The notes below the pieces were generated by a model. It was not told the DNA's origin. It did no database searches and worked only from the letters and a program-made list of their open reading frames with translations. A stretch of 64,000 bases of DNA from the NCBI GenBank assembly GCA_902778625.1, contig CACYYM010000010.1, forward strand, positions 153,607 to 217,606, written 5' to 3'. The stretch is from an uncultured Bacteroidales bacterium (GTDB taxonomy: Bacteria; Bacteroidota; Bacteroidia; Bacteroidales; Bacteroidaceae). Position numbers and translations under genes: made by a program. Position 1 is the stretch's first letter. Each line of letters begins with the position of its first letter. This document shows, in pieces, positions 36,320 through 46,066 of this stretch.

Positions 36320-37959
36320 TTCCCCAAGACTTTATTGTATTCGTCGGACGAAAGCACTTGCAAAGCGCGCTCGATGCACGGATCGCCGATGAGCTGCTGC
36401 TGTGCCGCGCCTTTCTGGAAGTAGTAGCGAACGGCTATCTCGTCGCAGAGGTACGGCTCCACTTGCTTGCGGAAGCGCAGCAGGTCGGCCTTGACGTCGT
36501 AGGTGAGCTTCGCCTCAAGGGCGTCGAGTTCGGCTTGCGTGGCCTCCTGATAACCCTCGCGCTTGATGACGTCTCGCAAGACTTTCAGCACCTCTTTGGC
36601 TGGCTTTCCACCCTCGAAACCGCTTGCTGCAATGCTGTCGGCAAAGGCAAGGTAGTCCTCGTCGCTCAACTTGAACTCGCCAATTGGCGGTATCGAGGGA
36701 TGCGTACGGCAAAAATGAGTGGCATAATCGAAGAACTCGTCGCTGTTCAACAACTCGTTGATCATCGTTGGCAAGCTATCGGGCTTCACCTCGACGTCGG
36801 GTTTGATGCCGCCGCCATCGCGAACCTCACGGCCGCCAGCCGTATGGAAGACGTTCGTCAGGCTATCGGGAACCGTTCCTGCCGAGCCGTCGGCGTTGAG
36901 ATGCCGGTAGTCGTAAGCCTGTATGCAACGTCCGCTGGGAATGTAGTAGCGACTGGTCGTGAGTTTGAGTGTGCCATGATAAGGCAACTCGCGAATCATC
37001 TGGACCAAGCCTTTGCCGTAGGTTCTTGCACCCATTACGACGGCGCGGTCGAAGTCCTGCAAAGAGCCTGCCACTATCTCGGAAGCAGAAGCCGAGCCGC
37101 CATCGACAAGCACGACAAGCGGCATCAAGCTGTCCACAGGCTCCGTTGCCGTGTAGTACTCGCGATTTGTGCGCGTCATCTTGCCTTTCGTATAGACCAC
37201 TTTCTTGCCTTTCGGCAGGAAGAGGTTGGCAATGTCGACAGCCTCGTTGACTGCTCCGCCTGGGTTGCCTCTCAAATCAAAAACAAGGCGCTTGGCTCCT
37301 TGGCGGCGCACGTCGTCCAATGCTTCTCGCACCTCTCGGCAAGCCCCTTCCGTAAAGCCAGTGAGATAGATGTAGCCGGTCTGTCCGTCGGCAAGCATTC
37401 CTGCATAAGGCACCTGCGGAAGTTGTATCGTCTGGCGCGTGATGAGGAACGACTTTTCTTCCTCTCCTCGCCGCACTTTCAGTTCGAATGTTGTGCCTGC
37501 CTCGCCTCTAAGCATCGAGCTGACCTTGGGCGTGAGCATGCCCTTCACGTCTTTTCCGTCGATGGAAAGAATGACGTCACCTGCCTGAACACCTGCCAAT
37601 TGGCTTGGCGTCCCTTCGTAAGGCTCGCTGATGACTGCCCTTTGTTCTTTCTTATGATAGCGAATGACGCTGCCAATGCCGGCATATTTACCCGTTGCCA
37701 TTTGGCGAAGGTCCTCATCGTCTTCGGGATAATAGTCGGTGAACGGGTCCACCTGTTGCAGCATCGAGCGGATGCCCCACCCTATCACGGTATCCGCGTT
37801 GAGCGAATCGACGTAGAAGAGGTCGAGCTGCTTGTAGATGTCGTTGAAGAGCTCGAGGTTACGGCTTATGGCTGAATTGGCGTTCTCTTTCTTTTGCGCT
37901 GCCAAAGCGAACGGCAGCATACACATTATTATATATATATAGGCGCGTTTCATTTTCAC
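36316..37959 (-). CDS. S41-family C-terminal processing peptidase
   Basis: Exported serine protease of the Tsp/CtpA family. A signal peptide (MKMKRAYIYIIMCMLPFALAAQ), an N-terminal helical part, a PDZ domain at about 90-165, and the catalytic region follow. The nucleophile serine lies in GGSASASEIVAG (287-298) and the general-base lysine is Lys316 in TYGKGLVQ. 547 residues, normal for Bacteroidetes. ATG at the third codon is equally possible. It lies 12 bp after the PfkB kinase gene on the same strand. Confidence 0.92.
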   Translation of the reverse strand: MKMKRAYIYIIMCMLPFALAAQKKENANSAISRNLELFNDIYKQLDLFYVDSLNADTVIGWGIRSMLQQVDPFTDYYPEDDEDLRQMATGKYAGIGSVIRYHKKEQRAVISEPYEGTPSQLAGVQAGDVILSIDGKDVKGMLTPKVSSMLRGEAGTTFELKVRRGEEEKSFLITRQTIQLPQVPYAGMLADGQTGYIYLTGFTEGACREVREALDDVRRQGAKRLVFDLRGNPGGAVNEAVDIANLFLPKGKKVVYTKGKMTRTNREYYTATEPVDSLMPLVVLVDGGSASASEIVAGSLQDFDRAVVMGARTYGKGLVQMIRELPYHGTLKLTTSRYYIPSGRCIQAYDYRHLNADGSAGTVPDSLTNVFHTAGGREVRDGGGIKPDVEVKPDSLPTMINELLNSDEFFDYATHFCRTHPSIPPIGEFKLSDEDYLAFADSIAASGFEGGKPAKEVLKVLRDVIKREGYQEATQAELDALEAKLTYDVKADLLRFRKQVEPYLCDEIAVRYYFQKGAAQQQLIGDPCIERALQVLSSDEYNKVLGK

Positions 37960-37971
37960 TACTTGTCTGTC

Positions 37972-38946
37972 CTAACTTCTTAACTCCTTTCTTATCTCTT
38001 TCCAAACGTCTTCGGGCAGTTTCGTGCCCACCACTCCTATGATACGTCCTGCAAGAAGTGTGCCAAAGCGAAGGCAATCCTTCAAAGAGGCACCCGATAT
38101 CAAGCCGTAGAGGAAGCCGCCAGCAAAGAAGTCGCCTGCTGCAGTGGTATCTACGACGGGCACGGGCTTCACGCCTGCCGTTACTTCTTCCCTGCCTAGT
38201 CTTGCCGCAGAACCCTTACCGCCGAGCTTCACGACGGCCAAGCACTTGTAGGAAGCAATCGCACGCAAAGCTTCCATTGGATCTGCCTTGCCCGTAAATG
38301 CCATCGCCTCCTCTTCGTTTGCGAAGACGACGTCGATATAGTCCTGCACCAAATGCTGGAAAAAAGGCAGGTCCGAGGCGACAACATTGTAGCTGGCAAG
38401 GTCGAGGCTGAGTTGTACGCTTTGCTCCATTGCCGTCTGACAAATGGCTTCCATCAGGTCGTGGTTCTGCACGAGATAGCCCTCGATATGTGCCATCGAG
38501 ACACCCTCGAAAAGGGCTGGTGTGATGTCGTTCGCCTGAAGCGTTGCCGCAGCTCCCAGACAAGTGCCGAACGTCCTTTCGCCATCGGACGTGATGAACG
38601 TATTGGCAACTCCCGTCGGCAGGTCGCATTGCAAAAGCCGAGCATCGATGCCCACCTTCTTGCAGTTCTCCTTGTAGAACTTGCCGAGGTCGTCCTTTCC
38701 AGTCTTGCCGACGAAACCGGCATTTCCACCAAGGTGAGCAAAAGCCAGCATCGCGTTGCCAGCACTGCCGCCAGTAGCTTTTTCCACCTGCAAACCCTCC
38801 ATCCTGGCCCGGAGCTTTCGCTGCTGAGCCTCGTCAATCAAGGTCATTCCGCCTTTTGGCAACTGCATTTCTTCGAGAAGCGTATCGCCCTTCAAACGCA
38901 CCAGAATATCGACCAAGGCGTTGCCTATTCCGATTATTTTCTCCAT
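37972..38946 (-). CDS. PfkB-family carbohydrate/nucleoside kinase
   Basis: ATP-dependent sugar or adenosine kinase. The N-terminal signature TGGSAGNAMLAFAHLGG and the C-terminal signature DTTAAGDFFAGGFLYG are intact, with catalytic Asp272. It most resembles the adenosine kinase-like PfkB proteins common in Bacteroidetes, but the substrate is uncertain. ATG 38946 (MEKIIGIGNALVDI) is chosen; the longer frame runs through the promoter box. 324 residues. Confidence 0.88.
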   Translation of the reverse strand: MEKIIGIGNALVDILVRLKGDTLLEEMQLPKGGMTLIDEAQQRKLRARMEGLQVEKATGGSAGNAMLAFAHLGGNAGFVGKTGKDDLGKFYKENCKKVGIDARLLQCDLPTGVANTFITSDGERTFGTCLGAAATLQANDITPALFEGVSMAHIEGYLVQNHDLMEAICQTAMEQSVQLSLDLASYNVVASDLPFFQHLVQDYIDVVFANEEEAMAFTGKADPMEALRAIASYKCLAVVKLGGKGSAARLGREEVTAGVKPVPVVDTTAAGDFFAGGFLYGLISGASLKDCLRFGTLLAGRIIGVVGTKLPEDVWKEIRKELRS

Positions 38947-38964
38947 ATTGTGCAAATTTTTCTG

Positions 38965-38972
38965 CAAAGGTA
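38965..38972 (-). promoter_or_regulatory. -7 box of the PfkB kinase operon
   Basis: Read leftward this is TACCTTTG, 18 bp before the kinase ATG. It probably also serves the S41, DUF4886-like and small-protein genes, which are spaced by 12, -4 and 4 bp. Confidence 0.65.
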
Positions 38973-38995
38973 TTGCATATTTTCGAAAAAACCTA

Positions 38996-39003
38996 TACCT
39001 TTG
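38996..39003 (+). promoter_or_regulatory. -7 box of the tRNA-Asn pair
   Basis: TACCTTTG, 32 bp before the first tRNA-Asn, divergent from the kinase promoter. Confidence 0.65.
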
Positions 39004-39035
39004 CACCGCAATTGCAAGAAAAAGCGAAAAAAACT

Positions 39036-39109
39036 GCTTCAGTAGCTCAGTTGGTTAGAGCACATGACTGTTAATCATGGGGTCGTTGGTTCAAGCCCAT
39101 CCTGAAGCG
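39036..39109 (+). tRNA. tRNA-Asn, anticodon GTT (copy 1)
   Basis: The acceptor stem GCTTCAG/CTGAAGC has 7 perfect pairs with discriminator G. D-stem GCTC/GAGC and anticodon stem CATGA/TCATG enclose the loop CTGTTAA. The T-stem GTTGG/CCATC has one T-T mismatch at the second pair, identical in both copies. CCA is not encoded. Confidence 0.9.
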
Positions 39110-39135
39110 CAAGTTTTTCCAAGCAGTTGCAAATT

Positions 39136-39209
39136 GCTTCAGTAGCTCAGTTGGTTAGAGCACATGACTGTTAATCATGGGGTCGTTGGTTCAAGCCCAT
39201 CCTGAAGCG
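39136..39209 (+). tRNA. tRNA-Asn, anticodon GTT (copy 2)
   Basis: Identical to the copy 100 bp upstream over the whole tRNA, including the T-stem mismatch. The spacer is short and contains no promoter, so both are probably cut from one transcript. Confidence 0.9.
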
Positions 39210-39210
39210 C

Positions 39211-39238
39211 AAGCCCGAAGAGATTCGGGCTTTTTTTG
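39211..39238 (+). terminator. Rho-independent terminator of the tRNA-Asn pair
   Basis: AAGCCCGAA (39211-39219) pairs with TTCGGGCTT (39224-39232) around a 4-base loop and merges into a run of seven T. Confidence 0.93.
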
Positions 39239-39243
39239 TTTAT

Positions 39244-39346
39244 ATTGTCGCACGCGGAAACGCAAAACGCCGCAAGCGAAGTTCGTTATACATACATGTA
39301 TCTATAATTATACATACATGTACATTTAATTATACATACATGAATA
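39244..39346. repeat. 22-bp-period array, five cores, two sequence types
   Basis: Hexamers GCACGC (39250), GCAAGC (39272), ACATGT (39294), ACATGT (39316) and ACATGA (39338) start exactly 22 bp apart. A GC-rich type and an AT-rich type share one phase, as in the arrays at 4947 and 54766. The array lies between the tRNA terminator and the xylose operon promoter. Confidence 0.85.
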
Positions 39347-39479
39347 TATAATGGCCCTCGCTAAGGGTATTGATTAACAAGGCGTTAGAAAATGACTTTT
39401 TTCGAGTGGCTTTCCAACTTTTTTCGAACTTGTTTTGCAAAAAAACGTCACTTGCGAACGGTCTTTCCGGAAAAAATAC

Positions 39480-39487
39480 TATCTTTG
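39480..39487 (+). promoter_or_regulatory. -7 box of the xylose operon
   Basis: TATCTTTG, 34 bp before the symporter ATG. It probably drives symporter, kinase and isomerase. Confidence 0.7.
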
Positions 39488-39521
39488 TACGGAAAACCGC
39501 ATTTTTATACCTAAAACTGAC

Positions 39522-41015
39522 ATGAATCAAACACAACAATCGGGCAGTAAGGCCTATCTTTACTCCGTCGTTCTTGTTGCAGTTCTCGGCGGACTGCTTT
39601 TCGGTTATGACACAGCCGTCATCTCGGGTGCTGAGAAGGGTTTGCAGGCATTCTTCATGGAGGCCAGCGACTTTGAGTACAACGACCTTTGGCACGGCTT
39701 CACCTCTGCCAGCGCGCTCATCGGCTGCATCATCGGCTCGCTACTGTCGGGCTATCTGTCCACGAGGCTGGGCCGAAAGAAGTCGCTCATCATCGCTGGA
39801 CTGCTGTTTTTCGTTTCCGCCTTGGGAAGCATGGAGCCGGAGTTCCTGTTCTTCAAGCACGGCGAACCGCTCTTCTCGCTGCTCCTCATGTTCAACTTCT
39901 ACCGCATCATCGGCGGCATCGGCGTCGGCCTGGCGTCGGCCATCTGCCCCATGTACATCGGCGAGATAGCTCCTTCTAAAATCAGGGGCATGCTGGTCAG
40001 CTGGAACCAGTTCGCCATTATCTTCGGCCAGCTTGTCGTCTATTTCGTGAACTTCTTCATCCTGGGCGACCACATCCAGCCGCTTGTGGAGGAAATGGGA
40101 AAGGGCATCGCAGCCATCAATCCCGCTGCGCAGTGGACGGTGACGACGGGTTGGCGATACATGTTCGGCAGCGAGGCAATCCCGGCCGGCCTCTTCGCCC
40201 TGCTCATTTGCTTCGTTCCCGAGTCTCCGCGCTACCTCGTATCTATCGGAAAGAACCAAGAGGCCTTCAATGTCCTCGCCAATATTAATGGCAGCAGCAA
40301 AGCCGAGATAATCCTGCCCGAAATCGTGGACTCGCTGGTGGTGAAGACAGAAAAGCTGATGACCTACGGCTGGATGTGCATCTTCGTAGGCATCATGCTG
40401 AGCGTCTTCCAGCAAGTGGTGGGCATCAACGCCGTCCTCTATTACGCACCCCGCACCTTTGGCGATATGGGCATGCAGGACCCGATGATGATAACCGTGA
40501 TTATGGGTTTCATCAACATCATGTTCACATTGGTTGCCATCTTCACGGTGGAGAAATTAGGGCGCAAGCCGCTGCTCATCACCGGCTCCATCGGTATGGC
40601 CATCGGCGCTTTGGGCGTGGCTGCCACCTTCGGGCACGAGGGACTGGAGGCCATCACGTGTGTCAGCCTCATGCTCTACGCCGCCTGCTTCATGTTTTCG
40701 TGGGGACCGATTTGCTGGGTGCTCATTGCCGAAATCTTCCCCAACACCATCCGCGGCAAAGCGGTGGCTATCGCGGTGGCGTTCCAGTGGATATTCAACT
40801 TCATCGTCTCCAGCTCGTTTGTGCCGATGTTCAACATGCACCTCACCGAGGGCGACGACTTCGGCCACTGGTTCACATACGGCCTCTACGGCATCCTCTG
40901 CATTGTGGCCGCCATCTTCGTCTGGAAACTTGTGCCCGAGACAAAGCGCAGGACGCTCGAGGAGATGGCCGCTCTGTGGAAGAGTCTTCAATCAGGAGAG
41001 AGAGGAAAATTATGA
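39522..41015 (+). CDS. xylE: MFS sugar:H+ symporter, probably for xylose
   Basis: Twelve-helix sugar porter taking up a pentose or hexose. FGYDTAVISGAEKGL is the helix 1 signature, GRKKSLI and the VPESPRYLV block after helix 6 are the family motifs, and VVGINAVLYYAPRTFGDMG corresponds to the sugar-binding helix 7. ATG 39522 is chosen because the longer frame would cover the promoter. 497 residues. The two genes behind it are xylulokinase and xylose isomerase, which points to xylose. Confidence 0.88.
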   Translation: MNQTQQSGSKAYLYSVVLVAVLGGLLFGYDTAVISGAEKGLQAFFMEASDFEYNDLWHGFTSASALIGCIIGSLLSGYLSTRLGRKKSLIIAGLLFFVSALGSMEPEFLFFKHGEPLFSLLLMFNFYRIIGGIGVGLASAICPMYIGEIAPSKIRGMLVSWNQFAIIFGQLVVYFVNFFILGDHIQPLVEEMGKGIAAINPAAQWTVTTGWRYMFGSEAIPAGLFALLICFVPESPRYLVSIGKNQEAFNVLANINGSSKAEIILPEIVDSLVVKTEKLMTYGWMCIFVGIMLSVFQQVVGINAVLYYAPRTFGDMGMQDPMMITVIMGFINIMFTLVAIFTVEKLGRKPLLITGSIGMAIGALGVAATFGHEGLEAITCVSLMLYAACFMFSWGPICWVLIAEIFPNTIRGKAVAIAVAFQWIFNFIVSSSFVPMFNMHLTEGDDFGHWFTYGLYGILCIVAAIFVWKLVPETKRRTLEEMAALWKSLQSGERGKL

Positions 41016-41039
41016 ATTACGAATTATGAATTGTGAATT

Positions 41040-42521
41040 ATGAGAAAGAATTATTTGCTTGGCTATGATGTAGGCAGTTCTAGTGTGAAGGCATCCCTCG
41101 TGGATGCTGAGAGCGGGGCCTGCATCGCCTCCGCTTTCTACCCCAAAACCGAAGCGCCCATCAAGGCCGTCCGTGCCGGCTGGGCAGAGCAAGACCCCGA
41201 GACCTGGTGGCAATACCTGAAGGCCGCGACAGCCGACATCATGGCGGCCAGCGGCGCCCAGAAAGACGAGGTGAAGGCCATCGGCATTTCCTATCAGATG
41301 CATGGCCTCGTCTGCGTGGACAAAGAGCTGAAGCCGTTGCGCGATTCTATTATCTGGTGCGACTCGCGCGCCGTTCCCTACGGACAGAAGGCATTTGCCG
41401 ACCTCGGCAGCGAGAAGTGCCTGAGTCATCTGCTCAACTCGCCTGGCAACTTCACCGCCTCTAAGCTGGCATGGGTTCGCGAGAACGAGCCCGACACCTT
41501 CAGTAAGATATATAAGGTGATGCTGCCCGGCGACTACATCGCCTGCCGACTCTCCGGCACGCCCGCCACAACAGTCAGCGGTCTGTCGGAAGGCATGATG
41601 TGGGACTTCAAAGAAGAGCGTCCGGCACAATTCCTGCTCGACTACTACGGCATCCCGCGTGAGATGCTCTCCGACATCGTGCCGACCTTCGGCCTTCAGG
41701 GCGAGGTGAATGCCGCCGCTGCCGCAGAGCTGAGCCTGCAGGCGGGAACGCCCATCACCTATCGCGCTGGCGACCAGCCCAACAATGCGCTCTCGCTCAA
41801 TGTCTTCGAGCCGGGAGAAGCAGCCACGACGGCTGGCACATCGGGCGTCGTGTATGGTGTGCTCGGCCAAGTCGCCTACGACCCGCAGAGCCGCGTCAAT
41901 ACGTTTGCACACGTGAACCACGGAAAACAGGCAACCCGCCTTGGCGTCCTCTTGTGCATCAACGGGACTGGCATCCTGAACTCTTGGGCGCGACGTAACG
42001 TGGCGCCGGCTGGCATCGGATACGCCGAGATGAACGACCTGGCGGCCCAAGCTCCCATCGGCTCAGCCGGCCTCTCTATCCTTCCCTTCGGCAACGGCGC
42101 GGAACGCGTCCTCTGCGACAAAGAAGTGGGTGCCAGCATTCATGGCATCAACTTCAACACGCACACGCAGGCCCACCTCCTTCGCGCTGCGCAGGAGGGC
42201 ATCGTCTTCAGTTTCGCCTACGGCATGGAAGTGATGAAGGCGATGGGAATGGACCTCAAGACCATCCGCGCCGGCAAGGCCAATATGTTCCTCAGCCCCA
42301 TCTTCCGCGACACGCTGGCAGGTGTGACAGGCGCTACCATCGAGCTTTGCGACACTGACGGCAGCGTGGGCGCCGCTCGCGGTGCCGGCATCGGCGCAGG
42401 CATCTATGCCGACAACACAGAGGCCTTCTCGGCACTGAAGAAGCTGCAGGTCATCGAGCCAGACCTCAAGAACCAGGCCGCATACAGCGAGGCCTACGAG
42501 CGCTGGAAAGCCCTACTATAG
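41040..42521 (+). CDS. xylB: Xylulokinase
   Basis: Phosphorylates D-xylulose to xylulose 5-phosphate. The FGGY-kinase N-terminus [14 protein letters not shown] (ATP loop), the substrate loop ISYQMHGLV, the catalytic Asp in [10 protein letters not shown] and the adenosine motif [11 protein letters not shown] are present. 493 residues, normal. It starts 24 bp after the symporter and 76 bp before xylA. The spacer before it consists of AATTATGAATT words, a repeat type common between genes here. Confidence 0.92.
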   Translation: MRKNYLLGYDVGSSSVKASLVDAESGACIASAFYPKTEAPIKAVRAGWAEQDPETWWQYLKAATADIMAASGAQKDEVKAIGISYQMHGLVCVDKELKPLRDSIIWCDSRAVPYGQKAFADLGSEKCLSHLLNSPGNFTASKLAWVRENEPDTFSKIYKVMLPGDYIACRLSGTPATTVSGLSEGMMWDFKEERPAQFLLDYYGIPREMLSDIVPTFGLQGEVNAAAAAELSLQAGTPITYRAGDQPNNALSLNVFEPGEAATTAGTSGVVYGVLGQVAYDPQSRVNTFAHVNHGKQATRLGVLLCINGTGILNSWARRNVAPAGIGYAEMNDLAAQAPIGSAGLSILPFGNGAERVLCDKEVGASIHGINFNTHTQAHLLRAAQEGIVFSFAYGMEVMKAMGMDLKTIRAGKANMFLSPIFRDTLAGVTGATIELCDTDGSVGAARGAGIGAGIYADNTEAFSALKKLQVIEPDLKNQAAYSEAYERWKALL

Positions 42522-42597
42522 GTCTGAAGGACCCGCAATCCCATCACCCCCATTTAACCTATTAAACACATCAAACCCAAATAAAACTATCAACACT

Positions 42598-43905
42598 ATG
42601 AAACAGTATTTTCCTGAGATTTCCGCCATCAAGTTTGAAGGCGTAGAGAGCAAGAACCCTTTGGCTTACCGCTATTATGACCGCGACCGCGTGGTCCTGG
42701 GCAAGAAGATGAGCGAATGGTTCAAGTTCGCCATGTGCTGGTGGCACACTCTTTGTGCCGAAGGCAGCGACCAGTTTGGGCCTGGCACGAAGACCTTCCC
42801 GTGGAACAAAGCCAAGGACCCCGTCAAGGCCGCAAAGGACAAAGCGGATGCCGGCTTCGAGATCATGCAGAAGCTGGGCATCGAGTATTATTGCTTCCAT
42901 GATGTCGACCTCGTTGCAGAGGCAGCCGACGTGGAGACGTACGAGAAGAACCTGAAGGAGGTCGTTGCCTACCTGAAGCAGAAGCAAGCAGAGACTGGCA
43001 TCAAGCTGCTGTGGGGCACAGCCAACGTCTTTGGCAATAAGCGCTACATGAACGGCGCAAGCACGAATCCCGACTTCGACGTAGTGGCTCGCGCCATTGT
43101 CCAAATCAAGAATGCCATCGATGCAACCATCGAGCTGGGCGGCACGAACTACGTCTTCTGGGGCGGTCGCGAGGGCTACATGAGCCTGCTGAACACCGAC
43201 ATGAAGCGTGAGAAGGAACACATGGCCACCATGCTGCGTATGGCCCGCGACTATGCCCGCAGCAAAGGCTTCAAGGGCACTTTCCTCATCGAGCCGAAGC
43301 CGATGGAGCCCACAAAGCACCAATACGACGTCGATACAGAAACCGTCATCGGCTTCCTCAGGGCACACGGCCTGGACAAGGACTTCAAGGTGAACATCGA
43401 GGTGAACCACGCCACGCTTGCCGGCCACACCTTCGAGCACGAGCTGGCTTGTGCAGTGGATGCAGACATGTTGGGCAGCATCGATGCCAATCGCGGCGAC
43501 TACCAGAACGGCTGGGACACCGACCAGTTCCCCATCGACCACTATGAACTCGTGCAGGCCATGATGCAGATCATCCGCGGCGGCGGCTTCAAGGACGGCG
43601 GCACGAACTTCGATGCCAAGACGCGTCGCAACAGCACCGACCTGGAGGACATCTTCATCGCCCACGTCGCTGCCATGGACGCCATGGCCCACGCTCTGCT
43701 CAGCGCTGCCGACATCATCCAGAAGTCGCCCATCCCGGCAATGGTCAAGGAGCGCTACGCAAGTTTCGACAAAGGCAAGGGCAAGAAGTTCGAGCAAGGC
43801 AAGATGACACTCGAAGAGGCCTACGAATACGGCAAGAAGGTCGGCGAGCCCGCTCAAACCAGCGGCAAACAGGAACTCTACGAAGCCATCATCAATATGT
43901 ACTAA
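42598..43905 (+). CDS. xylA: Xylose isomerase
   Basis: Converts D-xylose to D-xylulose with two divalent metal ions. His101 and Asp104 in CFHDVDLV form the catalytic pair; [20 protein letters not shown] and [16 protein letters not shown] metal and sugar blocks follow. 435 residues, class II length. Last gene of the xylose operon; it ends in the hairpin-forming array at 43961. Confidence 0.97.
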   Translation: MKQYFPEISAIKFEGVESKNPLAYRYYDRDRVVLGKKMSEWFKFAMCWWHTLCAEGSDQFGPGTKTFPWNKAKDPVKAAKDKADAGFEIMQKLGIEYYCFHDVDLVAEAADVETYEKNLKEVVAYLKQKQAETGIKLLWGTANVFGNKRYMNGASTNPDFDVVARAIVQIKNAIDATIELGGTNYVFWGGREGYMSLLNTDMKREKEHMATMLRMARDYARSKGFKGTFLIEPKPMEPTKHQYDVDTETVIGFLRAHGLDKDFKVNIEVNHATLAGHTFEHELACAVDADMLGSIDANRGDYQNGWDTDQFPIDHYELVQAMMQIIRGGGFKDGGTNFDAKTRRNSTDLEDIFIAHVAAMDAMAHALLSAADIIQKSPIPAMVKERYASFDKGKGKKFEQGKMTLEEAYEYGKKVGEPAQTSGKQELYEAIINMY

Positions 43906-43919
43906 GACTACGAAAAAAT

Positions 43920-44005
43920 CCCCGCAGGCGGCGTTTTAATTTCCGCGTGCGGGGATGGCCAACGCCGCACGCGGGGATTGCAATCTCCGCGTGCGGCGTT
44001 TTTTT
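43920..44005. repeat. 22-bp-type array that doubles as a terminator hairpin
   Basis: Cores GCAGGC (43924), GCGTGC (43945), GCACGC (43967) and GCGTGC (43989) are spaced 21, 22 and 22 bp. The third is inverted, so the last two units pair over AACGCCGCACGCGG and CCGCGTGCGGCGTT, followed by TTTTT. The array occupies the whole gap between the convergent xylA and GH43 genes. Confidence 0.85.
43961..44005 (+). terminator. Terminator of the xylose operon
   Basis: A stem of about 14 bp plus inner pairs (AGATT-like centre GGATTGCAATCTCC) ends in a run of seven T on the plus strand. The plus strand has the T tract, so it should end xylA transcription; leftward it lacks one. It is built from two units of the 22-bp array. 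Confidence 0.85.
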
Positions 44006-44007
44006 GC

Positions 44008-46044
44008 CTAATTGATGAGGTAAATCTTCTCCTTACCCTGATAGGTCGCTTTGACGGTGGCGCGACCATCGGTGATGGAGCTGATCTGGAACTTCACTTC
44101 GGGGTTCGCAGAAGTTGCCTTCAGCACGGAGTTTGCCTTCAGCGGAGCATAGACCTGATAGTGGGTAACGTCGGTGTAGCCGTTGGCGTTGCTGCTGAAA
44201 AGAGGTGCCGTTGGGACACTGACTCGCTTGCCATCGACGGTGATGTTGACCTGCGGAACTTCCGGAGCCTTCATGCCTGCGCCTTTGGAGAAGCCTATTC
44301 CGTGAAGGTCGAAGAGACCTTGCGGGCGTTGTGGACCTTGGCGGCGCCCAAACTGTCTGCCCTGCTGCTGGGGCTCCTCTACTTCAGGCCCTTCAACAAC
44401 AAGATAGATGGCGTGCTTGCCCGTGAGGCCTTCGACATCAGGCACTCGCAAGCTGCACGTCATGGGCTCCTTGCGAGCCGCAGCTGGTACATTGACAACG
44501 CCTATTTCCTGACCCTTCCAAGGATTGTCGAGACGCACGTGAATCGTGAAAGCCCCGCGACCGCTCGGCGTAAGGAACAGGTTGAGGTTCGTCGTGTCGC
44601 CCTTCTTGGCGCCTTCGAAAGCTGGCAAGCCTTTCGTATCCTGAGCCAAGCCGCCGAAGCCGAAGTACTTGTAGCCGATGATGGTGCCGTTCTTCAGGCC
44701 CGCAAGGTCCATCGAGTTGTTCCAGACATCGTGGTTGTCCTGCATACACTCATTGCTGCCAGGGCCTGCCAGGAAGCAAGCGATGCCTGCCGAATAGTAT
44801 GCGTAAGGAGGCAAGCCAAAGATTTGGAAGCCCTCGCTCGTCACTTCGGCTCCCGTATATTCGTTGCCGTCGGAGGCTTTGGCTGTCCATTCGTTCTTAA
44901 CGGCAAAGGGGTCGTAACCGGTGATGCGCACCTGGCCGCCCTTGCTGACAGGCTTCTTGTCCCACTCAATCTTGACGGGTGCCACCATTGCCTGACGCGC
45001 ATTGGCAAAGCCACGAGGCGGACGGTGGTAGAAGACGTACCACTGCCCGTTGATTTCCTGCAGCGAGCCGTGCGTGTTATGGGCGAAGTTGGTGGTTATC
45101 AGGCGTGAGCCGTCCTCGTTAAGCACGACGCCTCGGCTATCAACCAACACGCCGCCGGAACGCCAAGGGCCAAGGGGAGAATCGCCATAAGCGTAACGCA
45201 GAGCGCTGTTGGTGTTGCCCAGGCCGTACTCCTTGCCGCTGTAGCCCGAGAAGACCATCACGTATTTGTTGCCCACCTGACGGATGGACGAAGCCTCGAA
45301 GAAGTTGAAGTCGAGTGGGTTCTGCCCTTCGTAGAGAGCCTTGTACTGGCTTCCCTCTTTGTCGAGGAGACGTCCGTCGTGGCTGCTGGCAGGGATGAAG
45401 GGGTCAATCAACTCTGTGCCCGGGCGCTTGCTGAACATCGTGTTCTGGTCGAGCTCGCAAGCCGTGGAGTGCTGGAAGCCATAGAAGACGTAAGCACGGA
45501 AGCCTTTGTCGAAGTCCTTGTCCTTCTTGTCCGTGATGTTCTCAACGAAGACAGAGGGGTCGAAATCGATGAGCGAGCCCTCCACGCAGCGCGTGCCGTC
45601 GGGCGTGAGGTTGACGGGCGTGAAGGGACCATTGGGGCGGTCGCCCTTGCAGACCATCGCCACGCGACCCCAGCCTCGTGAGTGCGGGTAGAGCCAATAC
45701 GTCTTCTTGCCCGTCGCCTTGTCCTTCACCTCGACAAGGTCTGGCGCGTACATCGTGTCCCATTGTCCGTTGACGTACCACGAGAAGATGGGACCTTCGT
45801 CGCGCCACTGCGTCAGATCCTCCACGGGAGCCGACCACATGCGGATGTCGTTGCCGCAGTATTCGGAGTAGTGCGTGTCGTGCGACCCTATGATGTAAGC
45901 ACGAAGCTTCCCCGGGTTGTCGGGATCCTCGAAGACGCGAGGTTCTCCGTCGGGCAGATGCTCCCACAAAGGGAGGTAAGGGTTCTGGGATTGTCCTGCC
46001 ATTGCACCAAGCAGGAAGACTGATAGAACGAATAGCTTTTTCAT
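44008..46044 (-). CDS. Secreted GH43-family glycosidase
   Basis: Probable exo-acting arabinofuranosidase or xylosidase on plant polysaccharides. A signal peptide (KKLFVLSVFLLGAMAGQSQ) precedes a five-bladed propeller at about 25-370: PDGEPRVFEDPD near the start, YAPDLVEV in the middle and NFFEASSIR with the probable acid Glu. Residues about 370-530 look like a carbohydrate-binding beta-sandwich, then a Q/R/G-rich linker (QQQGRQFGRRQG) and a last small beta domain. Substrate is inferred from the xylose genes next door. It lies 22 bp downstream of the GH36 gene. Confidence 0.85.
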   Translation of the reverse strand: MKKLFVLSVFLLGAMAGQSQNPYLPLWEHLPDGEPRVFEDPDNPGKLRAYIIGSHDTHYSEYCGNDIRMWSAPVEDLTQWRDEGPIFSWYVNGQWDTMYAPDLVEVKDKATGKKTYWLYPHSRGWGRVAMVCKGDRPNGPFTPVNLTPDGTRCVEGSLIDFDPSVFVENITDKKDKDFDKGFRAYVFYGFQHSTACELDQNTMFSKRPGTELIDPFIPASSHDGRLLDKEGSQYKALYEGQNPLDFNFFEASSIRQVGNKYVMVFSGYSGKEYGLGNTNSALRYAYGDSPLGPWRSGGVLVDSRGVVLNEDGSRLITTNFAHNTHGSLQEINGQWYVFYHRPPRGFANARQAMVAPVKIEWDKKPVSKGGQVRITGYDPFAVKNEWTAKASDGNEYTGAEVTSEGFQIFGLPPYAYYSAGIACFLAGPGSNECMQDNHDVWNNSMDLAGLKNGTIIGYKYFGFGGLAQDTKGLPAFEGAKKGDTTNLNLFLTPSGRGAFTIHVRLDNPWKGQEIGVVNVPAAARKEPMTCSLRVPDVEGLTGKHAIYLVVEGPEVEEPQQQGRQFGRRQGPQRPQGLFDLHGIGFSKGAGMKAPEVPQVNITVDGKRVSVPTAPLFSSNANGYTDVTHYQVYAPLKANSVLKATSANPEVKFQISSITDGRATVKATYQGKEKIYLIN

Positions 46045-46066
46045 ATAGGGATAATTGTTTTAGGTT

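Noticed and set aside
36358..37875. A 505-codon open frame opposite the S41 protease
   Set aside because: The minus strand has PDZ, SASASE and GKG motifs; the plus frame has none.
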